From Lineus longissimus (lineage: Eukaryota > Nemertea > Pilidiophora > Heteronemertea > Lineidae), in contig NC_088314.1 in the NCBI RefSeq assembly GCF_910592395.1, positions 16,649,998-16,713,997 of the forward strand: a stretch of DNA of 64,000 nt, written 5' to 3'. The stretch's first letter is position 1. The number at the start of each line of letters is the position of its first letter. Shown here piece by piece: positions 29,346-41,840 of the stretch. A program made the position numbers and the translations under genes. The notes under the pieces were generated by a model. It was not told where the DNA came from. It was given only the letters and a program-made list of their open reading frames with translations, and ran no database searches.

Positions 29346-32290
29346 GCGTGTAAAATTTTAAATCCATTGTCAGGCTGAATTATTTGCAGATAAATTCTGG
29401 CCCTTGCTTGTGACAAAATAATTAAGAGCTGATAAATTTTTTGGAGGTCAAGGGTTAATCTGAAACACGTCAAATTAGTTATTGTATGTACGAGAGAGTT
29501 GTATTCTTGATGAATATTGATAATTTAATTGACTGACTTAATTAACTAATTAATTAAATTTTACCTATTAATTAGGTAATTGCAGTGCATTGCTATGTGG
29601 AATAGTATTTAACGATTAGGGATGCCACCGTGCTTAATTTATTGCTAGTGCTATGCATGCTTTTGGAGTCTAGTTGGCTTGTTCTCGAGGGTTAATACGA
29701 GTCGCAATAAGGCATTTGCCTCTTGGAGATCTTGATGCATTAATTATCAGAAGGTACATGTTAATTAGTTGATTTGTTTAATGAATGGAACACTAATTCC
29801 ATTGGACATGTTTAGAATATTTGTTTGTTGCAGTTTGTTGCAGTTGGTTGCAGTTTGCTCAATGATTGAAGGGTTAAGATGCAAAAGTCGCTGACATTCT
29901 GATATAAGAGGGGCTACTGGGGACAAGATTTGGGGTACCTGGGAACGAGGTGGACATACTCCCTCTAAAACTGTTCGACGTTGCCATATTCAAAAATCAA
30001 TTAACATAACCACCACACGGTGATTGTGACGATTTCGCGCAGGTGGCAGGGTGAATTGGCAAAAATAGTTCTCCTCAATATAATACTACAATATTTGTGT
30101 GATGTATTCTGCTGTTGATGAGGAAGGTTTGTAGCTGATTTTAACATTTGAATAACCTCTTTGGAAAAGTTTTTTGAATTGAGCGAAAAAGAAATGCCAG
30201 TGTTGTCACCAAATTGCACATTTGCATTGAAGTTCAAATCGATACTCTTCATGAATTGATTCGAAGTTGTGAGTGAAGTTTAAATGAAGCTTATAGCACC
30301 CTGGATCTGAATGCGGAAGCATTTCGTTGCAACCCCACAAATCCTATTGAAACGCTAGTAATAAGATGTCACTTTTACTACCAAGCCATTCAGGGGTTGC
30401 TTATCAAAACTAAATAGGAACTACAACGAATGGTATTGTGTTTACAATGTTTGGGATACTCGCCTTGACTACGTTGCAGCAGCGTCCAGCTTCCCTGGAT
30501 TTTCTGCAGGATTGTCAAACGGGGGTTGCTTACCAAGCCAATTAGCAGCTTTAGCAATGCTGTATTCATGATTGGGAGTGGTACATGTCGGCACTCGGTG
30601 CATGCACGAGATTTGGGAAGATATTTGTTTGAGTGGCGCTCTGCATTTGGTGCTAAAGTGCACGTCTGATCGGTAGGAAAGCACCCTATGCCAAATTTAG
30701 TATGTTCTCTTTGGTGTTGTTGACCTACTGCCATAGGAAAGCCATAATAAACGTGGTTACTTCATAGCTCATTCGGAGTGTCCCTTATTCACTTTTCTGC
30801 TGACGTAAAGTGTAAAAATGTTTGCTATACTCCTTTTGTAGGCCCAAGAAATCCGCAACTCTGAAAGTTGGCGCGAGAATTTGCCACAAACATTGCTTTG
30901 AATCAGAATCAGAATTTCAAATTCAAATTTTTGAATGAATGGAGTTGGCCTTTAATAATGATTACGTTTGACAAGCTGCTCAAGTGTCTTCAGACCAGAT
31001 ATAATCCCAGATTGCAAATTTCGCCAAAAATATCTGCTTTCAATATTTCCTGGAGTACTGGACATCATTAAGCCTTTGTAGTAATTTTTTGGGGGAGGAG
31101 GGGGCTAAAAATACTACTTGAGAAATGTTTACCAAACCCTGTCAAATAATTTTTTCTTGTTAAGTGATATCGATTGTGCATTTTGTCAGTTTACAGCTGG
31201 TCCATTTAAAACTAGGCAAAAGGAAATCTAAAAAACTCGTGTCAAGCTGTTCCTGTGCTGTTAGAAGATATTTAGGGAATTCAAATTAATGCATTTTATC
31301 GCCGTAGACCGGAAAAAGAATCGACTTGGCCTTTTAAATATGCTCCCTGCATTCGGTAATTTTTGAAAATTTCTTGGCTTCTGGCATTACACGTTGGTTT
31401 GGCTAATTTCATAATTTGTTTAAAAAATACTACTCTTGGGGCTTGAATGGTGCTTGTCAATACTGATATTAATTAGCTGAGTCAGTTCTGGGTGTGGATG
31501 ATTTATTAGCTAATTTGCTGATGGGTTAATTAGCCGTTTTTTTGGTTTTTGGAAGTTTCTTTTGTACCGGATGTTTAGTATTTTGCAATGGTTTTGGTCA
31601 ACATGATTTCCTGTCTGACAGCTGGTATTCCAATTTTCCCTGTTTTCTTTGTCTCTGCGTCTGAACAAAGAATCTTCTGACATTTTGTGTTGACCTGCCT
31701 GCCAATTCAATTCAGGTGTATCTTGTAAACAACCTGAGGATATCACCCAGAGATATCGAGAAATAAACCGTACAGAGCGGAAAATGTGCTAATCCAATGC
31801 ACTATGTCATTGTACACGAATACATAAAAGAAATTTTATTTCATTGCCATGTTTACTAAGATTTGAAAATCCTGTTTGGTTTTCAACCCCAGGTTAGAAA
31901 CAATTTAAAGAAATCAGACCAGTAGTTCGCACTCCAGAGCCCAAAGCGATGCGGAGATTACATTTACGAATAGACTATAGCAGGCAGGTCGGGTTCACCA
32001 TTGGTTAGGGGGTGAAAAAACCATGAAACAAGGCTGATGTGTTGATAGTTCAAGTAGCATCCATACGTGACTCTCCCAAAACATATCATTATCAAAGCAA
32101 TTCTGTTGCTATTGAGTTACAGACCTTTAAATATGATTTGAATTTAACCATTTTACTGATAGTAATTGTAACTTCAAATAAAAGTAACCTTAAGTGATAA
32201 ATTAACCTTAATGAAAAATTGTAAACTGCATCACCAGCTTTTAACACTCAATATTTTTGAAAGCTATAACTTCTCTATTATACAGTCAGT
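29346..32290. other. AT-rich intergenic sequence, no gene seen
   Basis: TAATTAAT-rich stretches near 29515-29580, and no splice-supported coding segments. AATAAA hexamers occur (e.g. near 31765) without an assignable gene. Confidence 0.4.
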
Positions 32291-32627
32291 TACTCTAGTT
32301 TCACGAACCTAAGACGGCTTCATTATTTGGGGGCATGACCACAGGCCAAAGAAATGATGTCTTGATCATCGGACTACTTTGCGATCGCCACCATCTGTCA
32401 ATCCCAGTTGAGTACTGTGTAGACGCAATTAGTTTGGTTGAAGGTGCCTGTACAAAAGGCCTATATAACGTGTAATAGGCATATGTGTAACAGATGCACC
32501 AAAACCTGCTAAATAGCGCCTACACAGTATATTAAACGAGCTTCAAACAGCCATGTGCATAATATCTATGGTAGTGTGGCTTGGCTTAAAAGTTTAGGAA
32601 TGATCTTATATCAGTGAAACTAGAGTA
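32291..32627. mobile_element. Putative MITE with 14-bp terminal inverted repeats
   Basis: TACTCTAGTTTCAC at the left is matched perfectly by GTGAAACTAGAGTA at 32614-32627. The ~337-bp interior is noncoding. No second copy occurs in the window, so the call rests on the ends alone. Confidence 0.55.
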
Positions 32628-33289
32628 GATGGACTGACAACACGGGTCAAAGCAAGAATGACAAACACTCAGAAATCTGGCCTGATAATACATGTTCTTG
32701 GTTTGGGCCTTTTAGGAAATTGTGTTTTATTCCTGAACCTAAATGACGATATTTGTTGATCTAACTCTACAGTTGCATCGTGATGATCTGCATTTAACCA
32801 TTTCTAAATTTGAATGATTTTGCATGAAGATTAATTAATGCAAGCGTTAATTAGATGAATTAACAGTAATCTGAATGATAATAAAGTTAAGTAATAACTT
32901 GTGCGCTGGAATGAAATTTGGCATAATTCAGCATGTCTGTAAATAATTATTACATCTTCTTTCAAGTTGCTGTGAAAATGTTTGTTTTGTCATCTTGACA
33001 AACTTGTCGAATTTTCCCAACCGGTGTGCGTTAGTACTTGTGGTGTGCGAGACTCGTGTGGCTTGCGAGTCTCTTCTTATGCACGATAAAGAATGCCATA
33101 GTTGTATGAATAATATCCAAGACAAACAAGTTTTGTATAAGACTGCTGTAAATAAACGATATAATTTATATACATTTATGTATAAAAAGATAAAATTGAG
33201 TTTTCTCCTCTCTGTCATAACACCCCTGATGATTCTCCAAGCAGATTGAAGAATATTCTCTCTGCCAACACTGATTTCCATCAGACCTA

Positions 33290-33482
33290 GTGGTCACAGG
33301 CACATGAAAATACCAAAATCAACCAATCGCTTAGCGATCAATCAGCCCGCACATAATCAACAGAAGACACGCCAATAACTTTGACATGTAAGAGTGATGT
33401 GTGTGTTGTTTTGTGGGCTGTGAAAACTGATTGGGGCTGATCATTTGCTACAATCCTTGTATCTTCATGTGCCTGTGATCAC
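33290..33482. mobile_element. ~193-bp MITE with ~25-bp terminal inverted repeats
   Basis: GTGGTCACAGGCACATGAAA at the left matches the reverse complement of the right end (GTGATCACAGGCACATGAAG) with few mismatches. GATCAATCAGCCC and GGGGCTGATCATTTG continue the pairing inward. No coding capacity. Confidence 0.7.
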
Positions 33483-33649
33483 ATCAAGATTCTTGGAGCA
33501 GAATTTCAGTAATGGCGGCCTGTTTTGGCAGTCACGGAACTACGATGTCAGTAAATCCAGTTCCATTGCTGTGCAGGAGTCTTAATGCTGTCAGATCTCA
33601 CCCAATTCCATACAGAATGCTTCAATCTTCCCTACGATGCTGCACCTCT

Positions 33650-34015
33650 TGTAGAAGGTTGTGACTATTACCATCTCCAGTGGAAGGTTGTGACTATTAC
33701 CATCTCCAGTGGAAGGTTGTGACCATTACCATCTCCAGTGATAGGTTGTGACTATTACCATCTCCAGTGATAGGTAGTGACTATTACTGTTGCAGGTAGG
33801 AGGTTGTGATTATTGCCATTTCGAGTGGAAGTTTGTGACTATTACCATCCTCAGTGATAGATTGTGACTACCACTGTTGCAGGCAGGAGGTTGTGACTGT
33901 TCTCAGTGATAGATTGTGACTATCACTGTTGCAGGTAAGAGGTTGTGACTGTTACCATCTTCAGTACAAGGTTCTGACAAAAACCATATCCAGTTGAAGG
34001 TTGTGACTATTACTA
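33650..34015. repeat. ~29-30-bp degenerate tandem repeat
   Basis: The unit is about GAAGGTTGTGACTATTACCA then TCTCCAGTG. About 12 units occur, with TGTTGCAGGTAGGAGG variants in the middle. Reading frames across it are short. Confidence 0.85.
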
Positions 34016-34862
34016 TCGCTGATAAAGAGCAGAGTGAGATAGAAGCAGAGGGGGCGTGATGTTGTACATGGGTTGTAGGGGTTGTACCTCATACACGTGC
34101 AACTCATGTTTCAGTTTAGACCTATCTTCAAGAGCACAGTGAGATAAATCCTCCACCCAATACAGAAGGGTCCTGTTGTTGTCCATGGGTCCCAGACAGC
34201 AATAATGGGTGGTCACTGGGGGCTAATAAGGGGCACATATCGTGCAACCAGTGCCACACACCAGCAGACATATTGTGGTTATGGTCATCTGTACCAGTGG
34301 CCTCCAAGTCCAATGGCTGCCGCTGCCACTAACTGCCACTCACTGCCCCTCGCTTCACTGGTGATTTGCCACCATTGGCCAACTGATGCTTGCTGTCTAC
34401 TCTTGCTCCTCCAGTGTGGGAGACGGGGTCCAAGTTGTTAAGGTCATTGGGACTCTTCCTCCGCAGCACTGGGGTATACCTCCTGCTCCGCCAGCTGCAT
34501 GGTGTCACAGACAGCGAACAGAACCACCTGCCACACCAGCCACAGGTTGTAGAAACGGGCGGCTTCACGTGCCACTGGTTGTGAGAGACAAGATACTAGA
34601 CATGTACATCATATACCTTGTACCCAGGTCTTACAGGCTTTTCAGTCCTATACATTCATGCTCATGGATGGTCATATGGGCCCTGGATCCGAGGCCCCTT
34701 TTTGAGTTTGATGGCATAATTTTGCAAAAAAAACACCAAATGTTTGAAAAACCACGAAGCGGTTGGAATTTTGAGCTGATTTTTGCATGCAACATCTGTA
34801 CGACATCAACAATTACATTGGCAGTGTTTATTGGTTCTGACATGTCTAGATAACAATTATAA

Positions 34863-35134
34863 CAATATATAATTTTGTGTCATTTTTGGATGGATTTTCA
34901 GGGCAAACACAAGTGACGCTATTAAGATGCCGTGGCGTCCGTCGTCCGTCGTCATCGTCCGTCGTCGTCGTCCGTCGTCGATAAATTAATGCTTAATTAG
35001 CATTGATATCGATATTTCGCTTTAGCATCAATCAGATTATGTATCTATCATTACGTTCCAAAATTTTCAGCATCTTAGCGTCGCTCGTGTTTGCCTTGAA
35101 AATCCATCCAAAAATGACACAAAATGATATATTG
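34863..35134. mobile_element. 272-bp MITE with ~65-bp terminal inverted repeats
   Basis: The left arm has CAATATATAATTTTGTGTCA, TTTTTGGATGGATTTTCA and GGCAAACAC. The right arm is its reverse complement with few mismatches and ends TGACACAAAATGATATATTG. Both arms contain GACGCT and AAGATGC motifs. The loop contains a CGT-rich microsatellite (34931-34981) whose first 24 bases equal the start of the microsatellite at 11667-11690. Noncoding. Confidence 0.85.
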
Positions 35135-35370
35135 AACAACGACTTTTTGATACGTCAATCTTAATGAAACTTATGAGATTGATACAAATTATTAAAAGTC
35201 CGGTAGATTTCTTTTAACATGACCAATAGATGTAATTTGAATTTTTTGATAAATGGTACTATCTCCTCTTCAAAGTGAAATGACATTTTTGAAAAATAGC
35301 CTTAAGGTGAATAAATGACCGCTTATCATAGAAACCAATAAACAATAGCAAAAGACTTGTTTGACATTTC

Positions 35371-35871
35371 TGCACACGTGGTTGTGCCGTTGTGGGGTTG
35401 TCTTCTCAGTGTCGTGATGGGGTGTCAGGTCGGTTGTAATTAATATCAATTGAGGTTATTCGGATAGGCCACATCCTTCCAGAAGTGCTGTTTTTTGTCG
35501 CGTTGAATTAGCCCTAATATTGGCCATATTATTGCAGTTTTAATGAACCCCGACTGTGACTGACCGCACAGTAGCTGCTCGCTTTGCCACTGAGTCCGTG
35601 TTTTACCTCAACCCCACTTTCAATCGTCTGCTCAGATATTTCGTCTGCACTTTCCTTTCTTTACGTTGTGAAAAATACTTATTTTACGATAGTTCAAGCT
35701 AGAAATACAAAACGTGAGCGTTCTACAAAAACTTTGTTAAAAAATATGACATTTTGAACGTTTTGAGCCATTTGTGTGAGCGGGTTGATTTGTCCTCCGC
35801 CATGCATGCCGGCGCGCTGTACATCTACACACGTGGTTGTGCCGATGTGGCGTTGTCTTCTGTCGTGATTG
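35371..35871. repeat. Two ~48-bp direct repeats 455 bp apart
   Basis: ACACGTGGTTGTGCCG, then TTGTCTTCT and GTCGTGAT, occur at 35371-35420 and 35826-35871. The 405 bp between are unremarkable AT-rich sequence. This may be the edges of an unrecognised element or a segmental duplication. Confidence 0.6.
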
Positions 35872-35989
35872 TGATAATTCGAACTGGAATCACAATGCTA
35901 ACTGTAGCCCATGAGCCTACTAGCCAGCGAATCTGGATCCTCATCAATGGCGTAAGACTCGATCAATATACTGGTGGTAGGATAGGATA

Positions 35990-36180
35990 CGGTATGGCTG
36001 CTGCTGTCTCTCCCGAGTCCCGTGCCATGTGGCATGTCCTCCCGGGCGGCGGGCGGCCCCCCGCGGGTCCCAGCGCGCCGGGGTCTTTTTCTCCAGCTGC
36101 TGGCAATTATCTGGTAATTCCGGGACGAAATCAATCCACGTATACCTCTCTCGCCCCACCCCCCTCCGCAGTGTAGCTTG
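35990..36180. other. GC-rich island with open frames, uncertain
   Basis: A locally GC-rich stretch (e.g. GGGCGGCGGGCGGCCCCCCG near 36045) in AT-rich surroundings. Plus-strand frame 35754-36176 (140 codons) and two minus-strand frames cross it. None resembles a known family or has convincing splice sites. It could be a CpG-rich regulatory element or an untranslated exon. Confidence 0.3.
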
Positions 36181-36699
36181 TACCGGTAAGACGACAGGCA
36201 TTCGAGTCAGACCGTACTGCAATTAATTTTATTTCATTCAATTTCATTTCACTCATTGATGTTGACATTATTCATGGTGTTATTGGTGAGTTTTCAAGTT
36301 CAAGTTCAAGACTTGCAGTCTTGCTTGATCGAGTCAGTTGTATCTGTGTCTGAACTGAGGACACAACCAATGCCTCCACTGTCCTCCGCCATCCTCCAAC
36401 TTCTCAGGACACAGAGAGACATTGCTGCATTCTTGCCAGGGCAGAGAACTTGAGACCAACGGAATCCACGTGCCAAGGCAGGAATCGGTACTGACAATCT
36501 ATCGTTAAGTGTCAAGACTGGTATACCCCTACTCTGACAGAACCTGACAGTCAGATGTGCATGTGACAGACTGGTACCCTGTCATGTAATTAACCAAGTT
36601 GGCCCCTACCATTTCCGATGATAATGGCATAAATTACTGTGCAAGTAGCTAGTGTCTGAAGACCAATCCACCTGTAGTTCCGCTTGAGGAATTCCGAAT

Positions 36700-37460
36700 A
36701 TGAGAGACATTGTCACAACCATGGACTCTGAAAGAAAGAAAGAATGTACATGTGCACACAAGGACAGGCAGGTCTCACCGACTCAGGTTCATCACACAGT
36801 CACAATCATTGAGGATCCAAAGCAAGATAAACATGCAGTGAAACAGTCACTGAAGCACTGGCAGTGCCTCAAAGTACTGAAATATAACGGGGACACCGTC
36901 ACAACCATTGGGACAGAGTCAGAACATTGTGTGGAAACCAGTGGTAGGCTTTTCTGCTGCATATTCTTTACTGCTGATCATTCAGGACAAATGTCCCGGG
37001 ACATGAGACACATGAGAATTCATGCAATAGTAATATATTTGGCTGTTTTTTCAGTCTCTGGCATGGTGTTGCCTATTGAGGAAGAGTGCCCCATGTCCAT
37101 GATAGTCTGGTAGTGGCAACTAAGCTTATCCCTCGTCAGTTGGCTGGGAAAGGACTATGGCATCAATTCATTGGTACTCCTCCATGCTGATGGAGCTACA
37201 CTCCAGCTTCATCTTGTTCACTGTCATTGTTTGTGTCAAGACGGCATCAGCTCCTGTCCCACTCTAAAAAGATGACAAAGACATTTTCACAATGTGGCAG
37301 TCATGGACTCCTTGAACAATACGACACTGGTCCCTGCACCACTATCAAATAATAGGCTACTCAAACAGTCAGGATGGTCGGATACACTCTTATACCAGCC
37401 ATAGGACTATCAGGGACACTTGTCATGACCATTCTAGACACTGTCACAACCATGTACAGC
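36700..37460. repeat. Dispersed GTCACAACCATG motifs
   Basis: GACATTGTCACAACCATGGA and variants recur near 36707, 36798, 36896, 37283 and 37440. They resemble the core of the 61-bp repeat at the left edge (GACATTGTCACAATCG). Spacing is irregular, so this may be an eroded relative of that satellite. Confidence 0.4.
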
Positions 37461-38001
37461 AGCCGGATTGACGGGAACTTGATTTACACCGGTGACTGTG
37501 TAACTTCAATTAGCCACATCACTAGTAATAATTTGCTTTGGTGTCTTGAATGATACAATAATGTGCTTATTAACCATATGGTGTTCTCTAAAAGCCTATA
37601 ATCCTTTGAGACAAATGAAGTTACAATAACAGTCTCCAATATCTAAGATTATAGTAAAATGTTAACTCTTGGGAATCACATGAAAGGTGTTAAAATGATA
37701 AGAATTGAAGAGTAAATTACAACTTAGTAATATTCCTCTTTGATTTCAGTTTAACTGCCACAACTACAAATCAAGGTAAGCTTTGACATTCGAAAACGTC
37801 TTTTCTTTCACAATTACACTCCCTTTCAAACAGAACACTGTAATAAGAGGATGAAGTTGCAGAGGCCACAGTGCTCACTCATTGACGGAGCAGAGGGACC
37901 TTGAACAGTCCAAATTCAACAAATGCCAACACCTATTGGACTTGCTATTAGTTGCCAAATTGCCCTTACCATACTCAATAATTTGGTACTTAGGAATTTA
38001 T

Positions 38002-38122
38002 CAGTCTCACTGCCATGCGGGGCCACAAGGCAATTTACCCACTTAGCACCGGCATCACTGAATGATTTATCTACCTTGGGAGGGAGTTGAACCCTCATAC
38101 ATGGCAGTGAGACTGATGAACA
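38002..38122. repeat. Short inverted repeat
   Basis: TATCAGTCTCACTGCCATG near 38004 pairs with CATGGCAGTGAGACTGATGA near 38100. The arms are about 20 bp, separated by ~78 bp. Confidence 0.6.
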
Positions 38123-38552
38123 ATTTAAATATTTTGTGGTTGTTTTTAATCACCTACCCCAGAAAATTATGTAGAATCTAATAAATTTCTTTCTAGATTT
38201 ACAAAGACAATCTAAGACATCTGTGTCAAATTTTCAATTAAGGAAACATCTAGGTAAGCGGATGATTGATGCGGAGTTGGACAATTTAGGTCTCTTTCCT
38301 TACAGTCTATACAGTTTGGCATGAGGGTTGGGACATACTTAAGTCAAGTATATCATCAAGTTGACCTCCGGTATTTACGATATTCTGCAGTATTTCTTCA
38401 GATGTCAAATTTTAGGAAAAGGGTCTGTTCTCGCCAATTTTGAATGTCCAAAACCGTCTTGAGGGCAAAGATGTGACTCTGAATGTTAACTGCAACAAAC
38501 ATTTCAAAATTTGGGCTGTAGGCCAATTAGCTATATATTTCTTTAAAGGGGG

Positions 38553-38890
38553 ACTATACACAGTAAGGGCACTGGTTCATGTTAGGTTCAGCACTAAATA
38601 TATTCCTTGTAAAAGTGTTACTAGTTTCAATGTACAGTGGAACATCCCTTAGCGGACACCTCTCTATCAAGGACAACCCCTCTATCAAGGACACTCATTT
38701 TAGTCCCAAATTGGTTCTTTCCATGCAATTTGACCTCTCTAATCAGGACACCTCTCTATTAAGGACAGCATTTGTCAGTCCCGAGGGTGTCCTTAATAGA
38801 GAGGTTCTACTGTACTTTCAGATGTGACATAGAACCCTATTGGGTTAAGTGTCACACAGCAGTATTAAGGGGTCAAAACATTGTAAAAAG
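38553..38890. mobile_element. Family Y repeat interrupted by MITE P
   Basis: CACAGTAAGGGCACTGGTTC and TTCAGCACTAAATATATTCC match the copy at 47985-48160. The match stops at 38632 and resumes after 38814 (CAGATGTGACATAGAACCCTATT versus GAGATGTGAGAGACCCCTATT). A family P MITE fills the gap. Confidence 0.75.
38635..38812 (-). mobile_element. MITE family P, copy 5, nested in family Y
   Basis: Reads CAGTGGAACATCCCTTAGCG to GAGGTTCTACTG on the plus strand, i.e. reversed relative to copies 1-4. It is flanked by TA at 38633-38634 and 38813-38814. The host repeat continues on both sides, so this MITE is the younger insertion. Confidence 0.88.
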
Positions 38891-39018
38891 GTTCAGGAAG
38901 AACAGGGATCTTCGGATTTTACCTCTTTCTTCCACCTCAAGCCTGCTGTGACAGGATAATTAATTGACTAGTGATGGAATAAACGATGCACTAGAACGGG
39001 GTGTAATCATAGGCCTGC

Positions 39019-39155
39019 CTGAAATTCACAAGCCATGCCCAAAACTGCCTTCCAAGAACAGCATCAGTGTAATACTACAGGTGGCGGCACATGGTGTCAA
39101 GTTGCCACATTATCCTTCTGGCCAGGTTAATCAAATGCCAAGTTGTCCCTTTAAG
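39019..39155 (+). mobile_element. Family Z repeat copy
   Basis: AAAACTGCC, ATCAGTGTAATACTACAGGT, GGCGGCACATGGTG and GCCAAGTTGTCCCTTTAA blocks match 51190-51358. The right end CCCTTTAA suggests a TTAA-bounded element. The left end was not found. Confidence 0.55.
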
Positions 39156-40383
39156 TTCCACAACAATACGTCCTTTGTAAAGGCTCATTTATCTTTTTGA
39201 ACTGAATAAGACAATCTGAATTTGGATACACTATATAGAATTAGAAACCCATTGATATTGAAAAGGCTTGGACTTCACTACTATAGAGACTGATATTGTT
39301 CACACAGAGAGGTGGGACGGGCCGCACGGACCAGGCAGTTTACAATCATCCTGACCCCACATAAAAAAACCTGAGTTCTTCTAAAAGATGGATCCGATGA
39401 ATCACAGAAGTGGAACGAAAGCACATGACCAGCAATGGACAAAATGTACACGCCATACACATGTCATTTTCATCAAATTCAATTTAGGACCTTCACAGAG
39501 AAAACTATGCTTTAGATTTAAGTTACAAAATAAACGGCAATATCATATTTCAAATGATACACACCAATCTTCCGAAATATAAAGAATGAATGTGCAAGAA
39601 GAAGATATTTGGGAACACAGAATACAAACGGCAGAGCCGGCATGGACCGGGTCTCGATCGTGCTGCCATCTAGCGGTAGAAAGTGGAACTGAAAGTTTTG
39701 GACGGAGATTTCAGTTTCATTTTCTGCCACGAGATAGCGCTACAGTCGCCTAAGCCAATTTCACACTGTGGTCCTGGAATTGATTGGTTTTCACGCCAGT
39801 ATCAAATTTGATTGAGAAAATGACTTGCTTTAGTTGTCAAAACAGGTTCAGCACAGCCACACAAGCGGACGATACTTTCACCAGTGGCAGGCTCAAGGGC
39901 TTCTGGTTCGGTGTAACCCACTATTGACCTTGTCAATTGCTCAATATTACAGGAGGCCTTCCTTGTACCCTTTGATTAAATATAGGTGCAGTCACTGATC
40001 TTCAAACCTTTAGATTTAACAACATAAGTTTAAACAACACAGTTTGCAAACCTATATTTTTGCCCAAATAACGCCAACTGGTGACATAAATCGAAACTAT
40101 TCTATTTTATATCAAAACATCAATATTATGCAAACCTCTTCAACTTTATTTCAAACTTCTATCTGTAGATATAAAGCGACAATATTTTTTTGCGTAATTT
40201 ACACTGTTTGCCCTCTTTTTTTCTGCCAGCAGCAATACCAGCATATCTTTGGCTGTTCTACCTGACGGCCAGATTTGAAGTGCCTACAGCCTAGTAGGTC
40301 TTACGGTTACAAAAAGCCCAATTTTGTCCACGGATGGATGGACACCATTTGAGTAGCTATTTGACTTTGTCAGCTGAGCTAAA
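39156..40383. other. No gene seen
   Basis: AT-rich sequence without splice-supported coding potential or clear repeats beyond short inverted motifs. Confidence 0.4.
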
Positions 40384-40952
40384 AAATTCGTCCTCTTTTT
40401 GCCGAGTTCTATCAGTATACGTATGAGGATCCTTGATAAGATGCTGTTCTCAACCTCCCTTATGCTTTCAAAGTAGGCAACACCTTGACATAACTGTTGG
40501 GGTGTTGACAAGTTCGCGATTGAGAATACATATTGTACATAAAAAAGGCGGTTTCCAAGAGAATTCCTTTTTTTAATTTCTTCATATTTCAGGTAATATA
40601 TGTTCAAAAAAAGATTAAATCGCATCCTGTGGCTTGAAATTAAATTCTTTTCTTATAAAACATTCATTCTTCGTTAACTGCTTTCTACTAGCGCATTGTG
40701 GAAATACCTTTATTAGTCAGGAAGCTGAAGAAACATGGCTGGTGATGCACAAAGTGATACAATATCTTTAGCCGTAGGCGAGATCCGTTGCGCGGATATT
40801 GACAATAGGGAGGTCAAGACGAGGGATCACGGATCCTTATATGTAAACAGATAGAAATGTACACAAAATTCGTCATCTTTCTACCGAGTTTTATCCGTAT
40901 ACGTATACGGATCCTTGATAAGTCGCTGTTCTCAACATCCCTAATAAGGGGA
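40384..40952. repeat. Two ~85-bp direct repeats 480 bp apart
   Basis: AAATTCGTCCTCTTTTTGCC at 40386 and AAATTCGTCATCTTTCTACC at 40866 start two similar blocks. Both contain GAGTT-TATC-GTATACGTAT, GGATCCTTGATAAG and GCTGTTCTCAAC. The second copy is followed by AATAAGGGG. Single-pair repeat of unknown origin. Confidence 0.7.
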
Positions 40953-41339
40953 GAAAGAAGGCAGTTGTCCCCTGTCTCTCATAACCTGTAGCTCAAGTAG
41001 CAGGAGGTACAGTCCTCTCTCCAGCTGGGTGTAGCACAAGAAATGGTTGCCAGTGTTTCAGAAAGTGTTATTGGACTTTTCTCATGCCTGTATAACACTG
41101 TCTGCTAGCAACGCGCTTGTTCACAGAGTGAATACAAGAAAGAAGAAGACTTCAATATCATAAACTTCATTGTATTGACATACATAATATACATTATTTA
41201 CAGACAAATTGAAAAGACTTGCAGTTTTTGGAATAAAATTACAGAACATGGCACAGTCATTTTATGATGATCTTCTAGAAAAACCGTGTTCCAAAGCTAG
41301 AATGTGTTAATCTGATCGCAAAGTTGTCAGATAGAGTTT

Positions 41340-41511
41340 CAGTAGAACCTCTCTATTAAGGACACCCTCGTGACTGACAAGTGCTGTTAGAGATGTATCC
41401 TGATTAGAGAGGTCAAATTGAATGGAAACGTCCACTTTGGGACTAAAACTAGAGTCCTTAATAGAGAAGACGTCCTTAACAGAGAGGTGTCCGCAAAGGG
41501 AGGTTCCACTG
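41340..41511 (+). mobile_element. MITE family P, copy 6
   Basis: CAGTAGAACCTCTCTATTAA to GGGAGGTTCCACTG followed by TA. The ATTGAATGGAAACGTCCACTT block is typical of the family. A small internal deletion follows GTGCTGT. Confidence 0.85.
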
Positions 41512-41564
41512 TAGTTATGCGAGAACAACAAACTGAAGGGAATGTCCAATGACTGGTTTCAACA

Positions 41565-41840
41565 TGATAAATCAAGAATTATCTAGCTGAAAAAGACACC
41601 TCATGCCAAGCGGAAACAATAATTTTGCTATTATGTACTCTGGCAGGGTTCAAAATATCCCAAATCGACTCATGCAGGGTATTCAGACTTTACTGGGGAT
41701 ATTCAGAATTTTCGCTAGATTAAGAATTATCTAACTGACGGACACCTTATACCAAGCGGAAACAACTATTCTTGTAATTATCATGTACTCTTGCTGGGCC
41801 TGGCTAAAACATCCCGATTCAACACAGGACATTCTCGGGG
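41565..41840. repeat. ~155-bp tandem duplication
   Basis: AAGAATTATCTAGCTGAAAA, CCAAGCGGAAACAATAATTT and TTATGTACTCT in the first unit (about 41570-41722) recur as AAGAATTATCTAACTGACGG, CCAAGCGGAAACAACTATTC and TCATGTACTCT in the second (from about 41722). The units are clearly diverged. Confidence 0.75.

Noticed and set aside
30390-30734. 114-codon minus-strand frame
   Set aside because: No family resemblance; a second overlapping frame is equally open, and there are no splice signals.
35754-36176. 140-codon plus-strand frame
   Set aside because: No family resemblance, crosses a GC-rich patch, contains half of a 48-bp direct repeat, and has no splice support.
36700-37113. 137-codon plus-strand frame
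   Set aside because: Built partly from recurring GTCACAACCAT motifs; no recognised domain.
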